Positions 1 to 10,929 of a stretch of DNA of 64,000 nt are shown here, piece by piece. Location of the stretch: the NCBI GenBank assembly GCA_964030475.1, contig CAXIPT010000032.1, positions 135,397 through 199,396 of the forward strand, written 5' to 3'. Position numbers and translations under genes: made by a program. The notes beneath the pieces are model-generated. The model ran no database searches and had not been told where the DNA came from. It saw only the letters and a list, made by a program, of their open reading frames with translations. This DNA comes from Tethya wilhelma. Lineage: Eukaryota; Porifera; Demospongiae; Tethyida; Tethyidae. Within the stretch, counting starts at the first letter, position 1, and every line of letters starts with the position of its first letter.

Positions 1-262
1 TGTGGATCATAGATGACATGAACGGTGATGAGGATGCATCCCAGACCGAGTATTGTGCTATGGTCGTGCCAAAATACCAATGAACGTGATCTCTGTTGGC
101 ATTTTGTATGTTCGTAACTTTCTCAACATGGCCATTCTTTGTCACATACCTCACAATTGAGTGTGGTACACAGGGAACACCCAGTGAGAGCTCTCCAGAT
201 TCGATCATCTTTTGCCACTCCTGCTTGATGGTGTCAGTAGTCGGAGTTGTTGGGACACTAAT
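1..262 (-). pseudogene. Fragment of a transposon-associated protein
   Basis: The minus strand carries an open frame with the motif LSLGVPCVPHSIVRYVTKNG, then switches phase to LGLGCILITVHVIYDP. I recall the pair 'GVPC.P...RYVTK' and 'ILFTVH..YDP' from a repeated protein family of cnidarians and sponges. In that family they are separated by about a hundred residues, so this copy seems to have lost the middle part. The window edge cuts the rest. No function is assigned. The frame change and gap mark it as a dead fragment. The family match is from memory. Confidence 0.35.
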
Positions 263-1009
263 TCCCGTTTAGTTTTCGTTTGCAAGAGCATTTTCTTGGA
301 TTTGAATCTTCAGCTCATTCATCCAGTCTGGATGTGATTAATGCACCCTGCTGCCTAGTGATAGGTATAAAATTGATGTACTGTTGTTTACATAAATTGA
401 ATATTTGGGCCGAGCTCTTCTGTTCCTTTCAAATTTTTTGCATTATAAAAATTTCTTCAGACATAGACACTGAGCACCCTAAGGCCTGATCTGTGTGTGA
501 AGTAGGCCACAATAAAACAAACCAGTATCTACAGACCACTGAGGCTAACTCGTGGCATTACTGTGCCAGATGGCCTTGGAAAAAGTTAGTAAGCTTACAT
601 TAGCAGTAGAACGGAATTCCCTATGAGCAAATTATTTTTTGATTTTTTCTAAGTATAATGTCGTAGTCACAGGGTTAATCGCGGGTCAAAGGTTGCAGGT
701 CTTCTCGTTGCATAGTGGGATTCAAATTTTTTGATCCAGAGTGCTTCACATGCATGATTGGACTAAACTGTGTGTGGACATGTACATATTAATAATCAGA
801 ACACTAGAAAACATGTAGCTCATCAATTTTCTTACCTCAAACATAGGTTGTGAAGGCAAGCCTGATAGTGCTCCACAGTGTTCTAAACTCTGTGTGTGTT
901 GTACATCATACATGAGTATTAACATACCAGAGCACTGGCAAATTTGTCACTTTAGTTTTCTTACCTCAAACCTTTCAAATTTCCAATGGATTCTTTCTTT
1001 GAACTTAAA
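263..1009. other. No supported gene
   Basis: Only short open frames under 70 codons without recognisable motifs. AT-rich sequence. I see no element ends or long repeats here. Confidence 0.4.
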
Positions 1010-1307
1010 AGATTCTCATCTTAAATTCTTTCCTAGATACCTTAAAATTTACATTAAAAAATCTAAACTGAAATTACACCAATGATTATTGACTGATATT
1101 CTTTAATGAATCTGTTATGATCAGTTACCATTCCGATACTGAAAAGATTATCTTTTTTGATTCTGATCTAGAGATTATCTTTCCAGATACTTGTACGATT
1201 TACATTGATGTATCTGCACGGAAATTACATGACAGATTATTGATTGATATTCTTTTAACGATTCTCAATTTCAGTTATGATACTGAACAGATATCATAAC
1301 TGTATTG
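1010..1307. repeat. Diverged tandem duplication, about 149-bp unit
   Basis: The stretch starting GATTCTCATC at 1011 recurs in diverged form from 1159 (GATTCTGATC). Both copies share a TTACATT block, a GAAATTACA block, and an ATTGA(C/T)TGATATTCTTT block in the same order at an offset of about 149 bases. Confidence 0.5.
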
Positions 1308-1741
1308 GGAAAGTTTCAGATACTGAACCGGAAATAATTGGTTGTGTACAGCTGTAAGATCTGTGCCTGTCACATGTAGTAGTATATCCCATGCAACTAG
1401 CAGCTGCAGTCCCTCCCATTTTACGTGTTGCGCTGGTGCGGCATGGCATAATTATATGGCTTGCTAATTATGCGCATGCTCATAGAGTCAATTGTCACTG
1501 TGAGCGTCTGTTGTCAGTGTTGTCACCTGGTACCTCAGTGACTTATTCAGAGAAACTAGCAATGAGTGATTCCAGAGCCAAGAAATGGTATTTGGAACTT
1601 ACAAATGCCAACTCTTTGTTATGAAGGATGGATCTAGGCTATGAAGGTGGATCAACGTCACAGGTGTGAAACTCTCTACCAGAGATAACTACAAGGTAAA
1701 GACCAGCTACATTAGCCGCGCCATAAAGAATTCTTAAGTTT
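1308..1741. other. No recognised gene; one unexplained open frame
   Basis: An open frame at 1391-1624 on the plus strand (77 codons) shows no family motif I recognise. It could be an exon of a lost gene or chance. Confidence 0.25.
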
Positions 1742-1916
1742 TTACGCATATTCCCTACACAGGAATGGCACGGATGGCCCATTAGCGCAATACAAATATT
1801 CACGCAAATAACTCTGCAAAAAATGAGCGCTTAGCACTAAAAGGCTTCTTAAGCTACTATTTAGCTCTTTCTCTTTCTAATAAGCCCAAAAACATAGCCT
1901 AAAAACATCGCTAAAG
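1742..1916 (+). repeat. FB1 foldback MITE, truncated copy
   Basis: Contains the FB1 landmarks AGGAATGGCACGGATGGCCC, then TTAGCGCAATACAAATATTC, GAGCGCTTAGCACTAAAAGG and the AAAAACATAGCCTAAAA block. The outer palindrome is replaced by 'CCTACACAGG', and the copy stops abruptly at the N at 1917. Confidence 0.8.
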
Positions 1917-1917
1917 N
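1917..1917. other. Single ambiguous base, probable assembly join
   Basis: An isolated N exactly where the FB1 copy stops in mid-element (after CGCTAAAG). The following bases do not continue the FB1 consensus. Confidence 0.6.
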
Positions 1918-2170
1918 GCAACAGGTTTACAACTGTTTTACCAGGAAGCCACGAGTGGAGGCAGGGCTGCTTGCAAGAGCAATATCTGGAAAACTACAAC
2001 AGCTATGCGCACCAAATTTTGATATGCGCTTCCTAGAAAGGCCTAGATACACATGGAATAGCTAACTCAAAATTCGTGGAAATTCCCAAACGTCCGGTTT
2101 TCGCTTGGAGCCTCACATATGGTAAAGTAAGCTTTTTATATGATAACTCACCGTTGGTGAATTCAGCTAC

Positions 2171-2276
2171 CTTTTCTAACAAGCCTAAAAACATGGCCTA
2201 AAACCATCGCTAAAGTACCAAACTAAAATATGCTAAACTTCCAATTTTCTCCATCTTCTTCTTATTCTTGCGCCTA
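2171..2276 (+). repeat. FB1 fragment
   Basis: Matches the FB1 internal block (CTAACAAGCCTAAAAACATG, then ACCATCGCTAAAGTACCAAA and the TCTCCATCTTCTTCTT tract). No element end is present on either side. Confidence 0.7.
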
Positions 2277-2692
2277 TTTTTCTCTGAGAGTGCTTCCCGC
2301 TATACGGTAATCCCTTTCCATTTTTATGGTGACGACATATTGTATTAGAAAGTTATTCCAATTCTGCATAAAACTTGGACTTAATTAGTTACCATATACT
2401 GACCCAGGCCTAATGGCCCTGAGACCGCGTTTTTCAATTTTGCTGCTTGAGGTACCTGAAGAGATGAAGCCATATCTCTGCAAGTAAATATAGTGGGCAG
2501 GACTAGTATGACGTCATGTCCTTAGTAGGGGGCCCTTCATTATAGAAAAGGTTTGGTGTATGTGAGTATAATGAGCCTTTAGTTTAGCATAAAATATTAC
2601 TCAAAATTGCTGGACCCAGTCCTTAAAGCACCTGAGGACTGAAAACTAAGACCAAAATTTCAGCAGATGACTAGTCAACACACACCCGACTG
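2277..2692. other. No supported gene
   Basis: Unique-looking AT-rich sequence with no open frame above 60 codons and no element end that I recognise. Confidence 0.4.
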
Positions 2693-2884
2693 ATGCTTAA
2701 ACTGCAACTGGCTGTCCAACGAGAAAGGAGAGAAGTAGTCCAAAAGCTACAAAACTACCAGAAGCAATACTATGTTCAGCATGAACAATTAACTGGCACT
2801 GAAACCAGTGAAGAGTATACTATGCTGATAAAGAAGTGCCAACGAATAAACAAACTATTACAACTATGGAACTCTGGACACTGA
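2693..2884 (+). CDS. Coiled-coil open frame, possible lone exon
   Basis: Sixty-three codons rich in Q, K, E and L with heptad-like spacing (QRERREVVQKLQNYQKQYYV), ending with a stop. A possible splice acceptor (TTTCAG at about 2660) precedes it, but the intervening frame contains a stop before the ATG. I do not recognise the family. It may be a last exon of a lost host gene or an ORF1-like coiled coil of a retroelement. Low confidence. Confidence 0.25.
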   Translation: MLKLQLAVQRERREVVQKLQNYQKQYYVQHEQLTGTETSEEYTMLIKKCQRINKLLQLWNSGH

Positions 2885-3105
2885 CCAAACTGAACATAAT
2901 TATTATGATTGTACAATTATTATGCTATTCTTTATGGTGAGATTTCATACCTTGATATCTCATTTCCGGACCAATATGCCAGATAGCTACTTAATTTAGT
3001 GATCAGACTGTTCCTGGGTAAAACCTTTTCCAAACGATTACCTAGGAACATGAATGCATGATAATAAGCATCATTTCATTGCGCCTGTCTACAAAGACAC
3101 AGTGA

Positions 3106-3125
3106 GACTCTCTCTCTCTCTCTCT
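3106..3125. repeat. (CT)n microsatellite
   Basis: Nine or so uninterrupted CT units directly before an FB1 palindrome end. Confidence 0.8.
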
Positions 3126-3127
3126 GC

Positions 3128-4450
3128 GTGTGTATTCCCAGTACAGTAGTACTGGGTACATAGGAATGGCACAGATGGTCCATTAGCGTAATACAAATAT
3201 TTACGCGAATAACTATGCAAAAACTGAGCGCTTGGCACTAAAAGGCTTGTCAAGCTACTATTTAGCTCATTCTCTTTCTAACAAGCCCAAAAACATGGCC
3301 TAAAACCATCGCTAAAGTACCAAACTAAAATATGTCAAACCTCCAATTTTCTCCATCTTCTTCTTGTATGTTATTTCGGCGTTTCTTGAAGACTGTTCAC
3401 TTTCAGAAGCTGATTCTTGAATGAATATACTTAGTTTCTTTGTCTTCACCCGATTTTGATATTGCCTGCTCGTGTCTCTCATCTAGTGGCTAGATACAAG
3501 GCAAAAAGTGCCTTCTCCGTATGGCAGCCATTCATTTCTACACTCATGCATAAATTCATAAGCTTCTTTAAAAAATTTCAATGACGACCCTTTCCAGATA
3601 GGCAGGTGTGCATTATTTGGAATTCGGATATCCTGGAATACCTGAAATTTCTGGTTGTGCTGAACTCTCTGTAACTTTTCAGCGTTCAATATTTAGGAGG
3701 TGAATACTTTGTTACACTTATTATGTACTAGTTGTCACTATAAGAAGATGTGCAAAGCAAGTTCAGGGGGTGGCCTGGTGGCTTGTTCACCATTGACTCA
3801 GACTCCCAACCTATCGGTAGGCAGTTCGAGTCCCACAGGTATTTATTTCCCATTTTCTCTTTCAAGCTCTGCCTAGGAGTTAACTCAGCTCTACCCCAAA
3901 AAATGAGGAGGTGAATTTCACCGCATCCTTCGGAGGGGATGTAAAGCCGTCGGTCCCGGGGGACCTGTGTTCATTAGCCCTAGGCTATTTGCAGGCCCAT
4001 GTTAGCCACAATTGTGGTAAACCCGAAGGGGTACTTAAAAAAAAAAAAGTATATTGTTAAAATCCAGCCTCCCGCTGAAACTCAACTGATAGCATAGCTA
4101 AATATCCATGCTGATAGTGTACGAGTAACTACCATATACATGCACACTCAAATAAGATTCGTAGAATTATGAAAAAATGAGATCAAACAAGTAAAAAAAA
4201 CATTGGAAATGTAATGAGACATAGGAATGGCCAAATCGTAAAAAGAAAGCAAACAAGATGGAATGGCTGTTTGAGTGTGTAAAGAATTATTCCTATGAGC
4301 AACATGAGGGACTTGGCATGGAAAGAGAGTACTACATGCAGCTCACACAGGAATGATTCTGCACACACTCAAACAGCCATTCCATCTTGTTTGCTTTCTT
4401 TTTACGATTTGGCCATTCCTACATTTCCAATGTTTTTTTCACTTTCAGCA
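3128..4450 (+). mobile_element. FB1 foldback MITE carrying a SINE
   Basis: Starts with the FB1 palindrome end TTCCCAGTACAGTAGTACTG and runs through all FB1 internal blocks to the long terminal hairpin at about 4190-4447. The hairpin arms (about 85 bp) read ACATTGGAAATGTAATGAGA on one side and the complement on the other, around a loop of about 80 bases. Both element ends carry the inward-reading 13-mer ACATAGGAATGGC. There is no coding capacity. A SINE interrupts it at about 3766-4049. Short frames inside are chance. Confidence 0.85.
3766..4049 (+). mobile_element. tRNA-derived SINE
   Basis: The head resembles a tRNA: an A-box-like TGGCCTGGTGG at 3771 and a B-box-like GCAGTTCGAGTCCCAC at 3821, the RNA polymerase III internal promoter elements. 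The body contains GGAGGGGATGTAAAGCCGTC and the tail is a 12-base A-run at 4037-4048. It interrupts the FB1 copy between blocks that are adjacent in other copies. The tRNA-like part lacks a clear acceptor stem, so it is a SINE and not a tRNA gene. It would be mobilised by a partner LINE. Confidence 0.7.
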
Positions 4451-4869
4451 GTGCAAACTTCCCACTATTAGTTATATATACATATGTAGAGCTTAGCTAA
4501 AAAGTGCTAACTCACGCTTCTCCATGTACACTGTAGATAATTTACATCCTCAGTTACTTACCTGTATTTTCATTCTTGGTCTTTCCAAGTGTTCGTGCTT
4601 TATAATTACAATTTATAGCTTAACTCAAAAAATTTGCGATTTCAAATTCTTTGTGATGTGGGAGTGGAATTCCCCTCGAGGTCACACGCTTAATACGCAA
4701 GGAGGACAATGAATACCATTACAATCTCATGAATAATTTTATAATTCACCATGAATATAATTATTTGTAGTACTCGCAACAGCCGCTCTGACCCAGTCCT
4801 TAACGTCCCTGAGTACAGATAATCATACACCTGTGTCTGTTTCCTTGTGCTTGTGTACACTGCTAGTAC
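4451..4869. other. No supported gene
   Basis: Short frames only, no recognised motif or element end. Confidence 0.4.
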
Positions 4870-5143
4870 AACAGACTCAATGTAAAACCACAATATAGCC
4901 ACTTGATCTCCTAGCTGGTGGGGCTATATAATCATATTCACACTAGTGGTTTGTTGTCTGTTGAGCAGTGAAGCACACACAGTAAACAAATAAATTGGAA
5001 TAACAGACTCAATGTAAAACCACAATATAGCCACTTGATCTCCTAGCTGGTGGGGCTATATAATCATATTCACACTAGTGGTTTGTTGTCTGTTGTGCCC
5101 ATTCAGCAGTGAATCACACACAGTAAACAAATAAATTGGAATA
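4870..5143. repeat. Near-perfect tandem duplication, 132-bp unit
   Basis: AACAGACTCAATGTAAAACC at 4870 recurs at 5002, and both units end with AAATAAATTGGAATA. The second unit has an extra 8 bases (around GTTGTGCCCATTCAGC) and one substitution in GAA(G/T)CACACAC. The near identity points to a recent event. Confidence 0.9.
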
Positions 5144-5407
5144 AAGAAATAAACTCTTGGTAGAGGTTTACAATGCAGCCAAAAGAAACTTCAACTTTCT
5201 ATAGAAAGTGAATGTAGTCTTTCACTTCGAAAATATTAAAGTCAAGGGTCTTTCTCCATACTGTTCTTGAATAAACCAAAGTTTCACACTCAATTCTACA
5301 AACTTTTAACCCTCCCTTGGCAACTTGCATTTCAAACTCCCAGCAATGTTTGTCAAGATACTAAAAACTTCAGTAGAGCGGCTACATAAATCATGATTTC
5401 ATACAAA
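5144..5407. other. No supported gene
   Basis: No open frame or element end of note. Confidence 0.4.
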
Positions 5408-6551
5408 ACAAGTAAAAAAAACATTGGAAATGTAGGAATGGCCAAATCGTAAAAAGAAGGCAAACAAGATGGAATGCTGTCTGAGTGTGTGCAGAATTCT
5501 TCCTATGTGGGCTGCATGTAGTACTCTCTTTCCATGTTGAGTCCCTCATGTTGCCCATAGGAATAATTCTTTACTCACTCTGTCAGCCATTCCATCTTGT
5601 TTGCCTTCTTTTTACGATTTGTCCATTCCAATGTCTCATTACATTTCCAATGTTTTTTTTTGACTTGTTTGTTCTCATTTTTTCATAATTCTACGAATCA
5701 CATTTGAGTTTATGTGTATATGGTAGTTACTTGTACACTATCAGCATGGATATTAATCTATGCTCAGGCTATCCGTACAGCTGAAGTGATCTCAGGAGGC
5801 TGAGCTGTATCTACCAAAATTTAATTGCTTTGCTCATCTTACAAGGAATACTACATAACACAGTAGTCTATTCACCTCCTAAATATTAAAGACTGAAAGG
5901 TTACAGAGAGTCCAGCACAACCAGAAATCATCAGTTAAAGCAGGCAGGCAGCGAATATTCGGATTCCAAATAACGCACACTTATCTACCTGGAAAGGGTC
6001 GTCAACTTGACTTTTCAAGTAGCTTATGAATTTATGCATGAGGTGGAAATAAATGGCTGCCATACGGAGAAGCGCTTTTCGCCTTGTATCTAGCCATTCA
6101 ACGGGAGACTCGAGCACACAATACCAAAAGCACGTGAAGACAATGGTGTTCGTTCAAGAATCAGCTTCTAAAAGAAAGTGAACAGTCTTCGAGATATGCT
6201 GAAATAACATAGAAGAAGAAGAAGGGGAAAATTGGAGGTTTGGCATATTTTAGTTTGGTACCTTAGCGATGGTTTTAGGCCATGTTTTTAGGCTTGTTAG
6301 AAAGAGAATGAGCTAAATAGTAGCTTTATTTATAAGCCTTTAACCCTTTAGGGCCCGTAGCGGATATATCTGCGTAATCGCGTATGCTCTTGTATGACGA
6401 TAGCGGATATTTCCGCATCACAAGATGGCTCGCATTTAGTTGTATTTTACTCAATGAAAATTCATATTGCGGTGCTGCAGATGGTTTTTATTAGTACAAG
6501 AGCGGTAAACCTACTTGCTTAGCAGCTGTTCAGAGTGTGTAAGTGTTTGTT

Positions 6552-8951
6552 ATGGCAAGAAGACTTACTGCAGCTCAGGTAGCAAGCTACTTGACTCAAG
6601 AGGCTGAACAATTAGTTGGTTATGGTAGTGATGATGATTTGGGAATGGATCTATTTGAACTTCCTGGTAAAACTAGTTCAAGTTTATAATTATTGAATGC
6701 AAAATTACATAGCATGCATGAACAAAACACTGAAACAGTGACGGTGATGATCAACCGTCTGATGTCAGTCGACCACAAACTCCAGTATCATCCAGACACA
6801 ACACTCCTGACTACAGTAAGAAAGTAAAATACATGTATTATAACTACATAGCTAAAAGCCTGTTGCAATCACAACACCAAAATAAAATTTATTAGACCCA
6901 AACTCTCCTGAATATGGCAGTCCTCCTTCCTCACGGTCAAGATCTCCTCCATCTCACCGTAGGTCAACTATATAATAATACAGGATAATGTAGGTATTAT
7001 ATGAATTTCTTTTATAAGTGCATTCATACAAAGCTGGTGACATAGTCTAAAATGAGTAATAGAAAAGTATTTCACTTTCTCAATAAAAGCATAGGTTTAT
7101 ATGCTAGCTATACATGAAAAACTCCAGTATACCTACCTTACAGGTAGTCACGATCGATCCAGAAGCCACAGTGAAGATAGTGTGGATAGTACGAGTACTG
7201 GAGGGAGACCAAGAGGTCAGGGGAGAAGAGGGAGAGGTCAAGTAAGAGGTAGAGGGAGAGGTCAGGGGAGAGGTCGAGGGAGAGGTCGAGGGAGAGGTCA
7301 GGGGAGAGGCAGGGGTCAAAACTCAGGTGGGCGACCTAGATTGACAAAAGAGGAAAAAAACAAACTAAATCTCCAATCTGTTCTCAATGATAGCAATGCA
7401 GGTTTGTACGGATTATACTTAGTCATATTCATCATACATAAACTTACACATTGCCGATTCAACTTCTAATAGAATGGTCTACAACAGCAAAGGAAGTGGT
7501 GGTAGATGATTTCACTGAACCTATTGGTCCTGCTGTATCAGTATCGTCTGATCCGCTTAGCTGCTTTGGCCTCTTTTTTGATGACGATTTGATCAATATC
7601 ATTGTGAGAGAAACCAATCGTTACGCTTAACAGGTTTTGGATAGTCAGCAATCGTCATCTCACTGGAAAACCACTGCAGAAGAAATACGAGCTTATTTTG
7701 GGTTTTGTATTCTCATGGGAGTACACAGACTTCCAGAAACAAGAGATTATTGGTCCACTGATTCTTACCTTCGTTGTGACCCTATTGCTGACCGAATAGC
7801 TCGTGAACGCTTTGAAGAGATTTCCCGATACTTGCATTTCACCAACAACGAGACCCTGCCAGAAAGAGGTCAACCAGGGTACAGCCGTTTGCAGAAGGTA
7901 GAGCCAATAATAACTGCTATGAAAGAGAATTGCAAAGCTTCATATAACCCAGGGTGTCAACTAAGTGTAGACGAAGCAATGATTCCTTTCAAAGGGCGAT
8001 CGTCCTTGAAGCAGTATATGCCAACGGGGTTTCAAAGTGTGGGTGTTGGGCGATCCTCGGAATGGATACTTTGTTGACTTCAACATCTACACCGGTGCCA
8101 CAGGAGATACTCCCGAGCATGGACTAGCATCTCAAGTGGTATTAAGTGTAACAGAGGATTATCAATATCAGAATCGACAGATATTCTGCGATAATTACTT
8201 CACCTCACCTTAACTTTTCCATAAGCTACACCAAAATGGTACGTATGCATGTGGAACTGTACGCCTCGACCGAAAAGGATATCCATCAGAATTGACCAGT
8301 GCAGCACAAGGATTGGAGAGGGGTAGCCATGTGTTCCGACAATGCGATAATCTTGTTGCAACAATCTGGAAGGACACAAAAGATGTCAAAATGCTGTCAA
8401 CATTGACCAACCCAGAAGCCACTGAACGAGTTGGCAGAAGGAAACAAAATGGCTCAACTACCCAAGTATCATGTCCACTTTCTATAGTCAAGTATAACAA
8501 GTACATGGGAGGCATGGACTTGGGTGATCAGTTGCGACGCTACTATCGGGTTAGAATGAAGTGCAAGAAAAACTATAAGTATATCTTTTGGTTTTTATTC
8601 GATGTAGCTGTCACAAATGCCTACATTCTCTCTCACTACTCGGTGACCAGTGATGCATCCATAGCTGATTCAATCAAAGCTTTCAGGATCAAACTGGCTC
8701 GACAACTGATTGGCAGCTACTGTTCAAGGAGGAGACCTGGGCGACCACGACGATCAACCCAACGAATTTCAGCAAACATTCCACACTTACCTTCAAAGGG
8801 AACAAGCAGGAGATGCAGATACTGCTTGACAATTAGTGATCCACCACAGAGACATGACAGTGTGTGGTATTGCTCAGATTGTCCTGGAGAGCCCAACCTT
8901 TGCCTCTTCGGTGAAAACGACTGCTTCAGACTTTGGCATTTGCAATCGTAA
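6552..8951 (+). pseudogene. piggyBac (PGBD4-like) transposase, broken
   Basis: A DDE transposase that cuts at TTAA. The likely first exon begins ATG at 6552 (MARRLTAAQV) and ends at a GTAAAA donor near 6670. Further exon-like segments lie near 6730-6820, 6896-6959, 7143-7400 (an acidic and RG-rich linker) and from 7471 on. The catalytic domain keeps the three aspartate contexts SVDEAM, IFCDNYF and MGGMDLGDQL. The C-terminus is a cysteine-rich zinc finger (CRYCLTI...WYCSDC). Lesions: an in-frame TAA at 7628-7630 in RETNRYA-stop-Q, a one-base insertion near 8032, and an in-frame TAA at 8211-8213 after NYFTSP. Exon borders are inferred. Confidence 0.9.
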
Positions 8952-9094
8952 ACATCTGTATGAACAAATAAACAGTGACATACTCATAAACTATCCATGC
9001 ACATATTCATAAAACAGATCATAACTTGTGGAGGACAGTCTCATCTATGCTAAATTCTTTATACAAAATTGACTGAGTAGAACTATATATAGCT

Positions 9095-9445
9095 AGCACT
9101 TCATTAGCTCATAGCGCTATGGCTATGTGCTAATTGAAGGCCTAGAACTATAGCTATAGCGCTTCAATATGCTCATAGCACTAGAGCTATGTGCTTATTG
9201 AAGTAGCGCTATAGCTAGAGCTAGCGCTTCAATAGGCTCATAGCACGAGGGCTATGTGCTTATTGAAGTATAGCTATAGCTAGCGCTTCAATAGGCTCAT
9301 AGCACGAGGGCTATGTGCTTATTGAAGTAGCGCTGAAACTAGAGCTAGCGCTTCAATATGCTCATAGCGCCATGACTATGTGCTTAACTATACTTAGCGC
9401 TTCAATATGCTCAAAGCACTAGAACTATGTGCTTATTGAAGCAGC
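9095..9445. repeat. Tandem array of about 75-bp hairpin units
   Basis: About five units with the core AGCGCTTCAATA(G/T)GCTC, then ATAGCAC and GCTATGTGCTTATTGAAG. Each unit is self-complementary (CTTCAATA against TATTGAAG; ATAGCAC/GTGCTAT-like arms). It lies inside the piggyBac element downstream of the transposase. Confidence 0.8.
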
Positions 9446-9915
9446 GCTAGAACATGCATACAATAAAACAACTAGCTACTTACTTACATGTTCATTTCTG
9501 GACTCTAGAAGTTTCTCAATTGTATCTTCTTTTGTTTCCCTTTGTTTAGAGCCAACTGTACTGATCTCTATAAGCGCTTTAGTCACTTTAAGCTTCTTTA
9601 CTCTGAGACATGCATTTTTAGTTCACGTGGCAAAATTTAATTCAGGCATGAAGAGTGCAGGTTAAATATTAATACGGGCCCTAAAGGGTTAAGTGCCAAG
9701 GGCTCAGTTTTTGCAGTTATTCGTGTGAATATTTGTATTACGCTAATGGGCCATCCGTGCCATTCCTATGTACCCAGTACTACCGTACTGGGAATTTAAT
9801 GGTTGGGTGAATGAAAAAGGTGGAAACTGAATACTGAAACGGACGCCAAAACAAATGGCGGCAACGAAACGCGAACCATTGTGTGTATATTGATTTAACG
9901 ACCTTTACCCACCAG

Positions 9916-10183
9916 ACTTGACACATTACTCAGTGTAGTTAAGGATGCCTCAAATTTTAAGGAAGTTAAGGACATAATTAAAGGTTTACCCCTTCGTGTT
10001 TTAACTATACCTTGTGACTGGAAGACCAAACTTAATAACCATCGTATTTTTATTATATTGGATACAAATTGTGAAAATGAAAATGAAATAACACTTGTGG
10101 GCGTGGCTACAAACAAAAATACACACTTTTGTGAATGCAGAGCTGAATGTTTATTTGAAGAGGCATTTTTTCCCCTTATCTAG
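9916..10183 (+). CDS. Unassigned exon-like open frame
   Basis: After a CAG acceptor at 9913-9915 the plus strand is open for about 88 codons to a TAG at 10181. It includes KEVKDIIKGLPLRVLTIPCD and a cysteine cluster THFCECRAECLFEEAFFPL. I do not recognise the family. It could be the last exon of a fragmented host or transposon gene. The upstream part is missing because the FB1 end lies about 120 bases to the left. Confidence 0.3.
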
Positions 10184-10929
10184 TACATCTTAACCATAAA
10201 ATATTAGATCTGCCCGGAAAATGGGGTACCTATCATTAATTAATGAGAAATAATCAATACGCATATGTAATTAGGTGTGCAGTATTTAGAAATAGGCCTA
10301 TTTCTCTCTGTTTCTACCTAATAAAGTTTGTAAGACCAAGTTTCCAAGCAGATTCAAAATCTTGAAGATAAATACAATATTCTGACAAAATATGACATTG
10401 TGAAAATAAATATCCAGCTCTGCATCCTGTGCGGGTCACATGACATTCACACTTGAAAATATTTTCTATCATTGGTCAAACAATCAATGGATGTAGGGTT
10501 TTGGTGAATATAATAAATTTCTGAAGAGATATTCAAACTTCCATTATTAGGCTATTTTAAAAGTTGAGGCAGCCTTAACTACACTGAGTACATTTCTGAC
10601 ATGTTTGACTGTACAACTATTACACTCATGCATGAGTAAACATGATAAGTCACAAAAACATGATACCAGCTATGAATTAATGAAATGTAATGCAATTTAC
10701 ATATCTACTCATGACATAATAATTGTGTTCAACTTTGATGACCATGATACATACATTATAATATTATTTGCTAGTGAGGGACCGCAAACATTAACATAGG
10801 CATGTGCTGACATTGTATTAGATGATCAATCCAACCTTGGAATGTCATAAAATGCATGAAATGACAGAAATGTATAACGAGTTAAGTGAACCTTCAGCAC
10901 GAGACACTTACACTGAGTATCTACACATT
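10184..10929. other. No supported gene
   Basis: AT-rich sequence. Two short plus-strand frames (10605-10799, 10822-11007) have no recognisable motif. Confidence 0.4.

Larger units (their letters stand above)
6344..9688 (+). mobile_element. piggyBac element, decayed autonomous copy
   Basis: Perfect 16-bp terminal inverted repeats CCCTTTAGGGCCCGTA (6344-6359) and its complement (9673-9688), flanked by the TTAA target duplication typical of the superfamily (6340-6343 and 9689-9692). Inside are a multi-exon transposase pseudogene and, between its stop and the right end, a tandem array of hairpin-forming units. The same 12-bp end CCCTTTAGGGCC occurs on the MITEs at 29966 and 32080, so this family probably mobilised them. 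Confidence 0.95.
5408..9797 (-). mobile_element. FB1 copy split by a piggyBac element
   Basis: The terminal hairpin lies at about 5408-5672, the body continues to 6339, and the palindrome end is at 9693-9797 (ending CCCAGTACTACCGTACTGGG). The two parts are separated by a TTAA-flanked piggyBac at 6344-9688, whose insertion point falls in the conserved 'GCCTTTTAGTGCCAAG' block of FB1. Orientation is reversed relative to the copy at 3128. Confidence 0.85.

Noticed and set aside
1391..1624. Host gene exon
   Set aside because: Open frame with no recognised motif, no clear splice signals and no neighbouring exons.
3771..3840. Possible tRNA gene
   Set aside because: Boxes A and B are present but no acceptor stem or clean cloverleaf. 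The sequence continues into a SINE body with a poly(A) tail.
4190..4447. Hairpin arms as a CRISPR-like or terminator structure
   Set aside because: The hairpin is the end of a dispersed FB1 element found many times in both orientations; there are no regular spacers and no bacterial context.
7104..7319. Minus-strand serine/threonine-rich frame
   Set aside because: Antisense of the RG-rich linker of the piggyBac transposase; low complexity.
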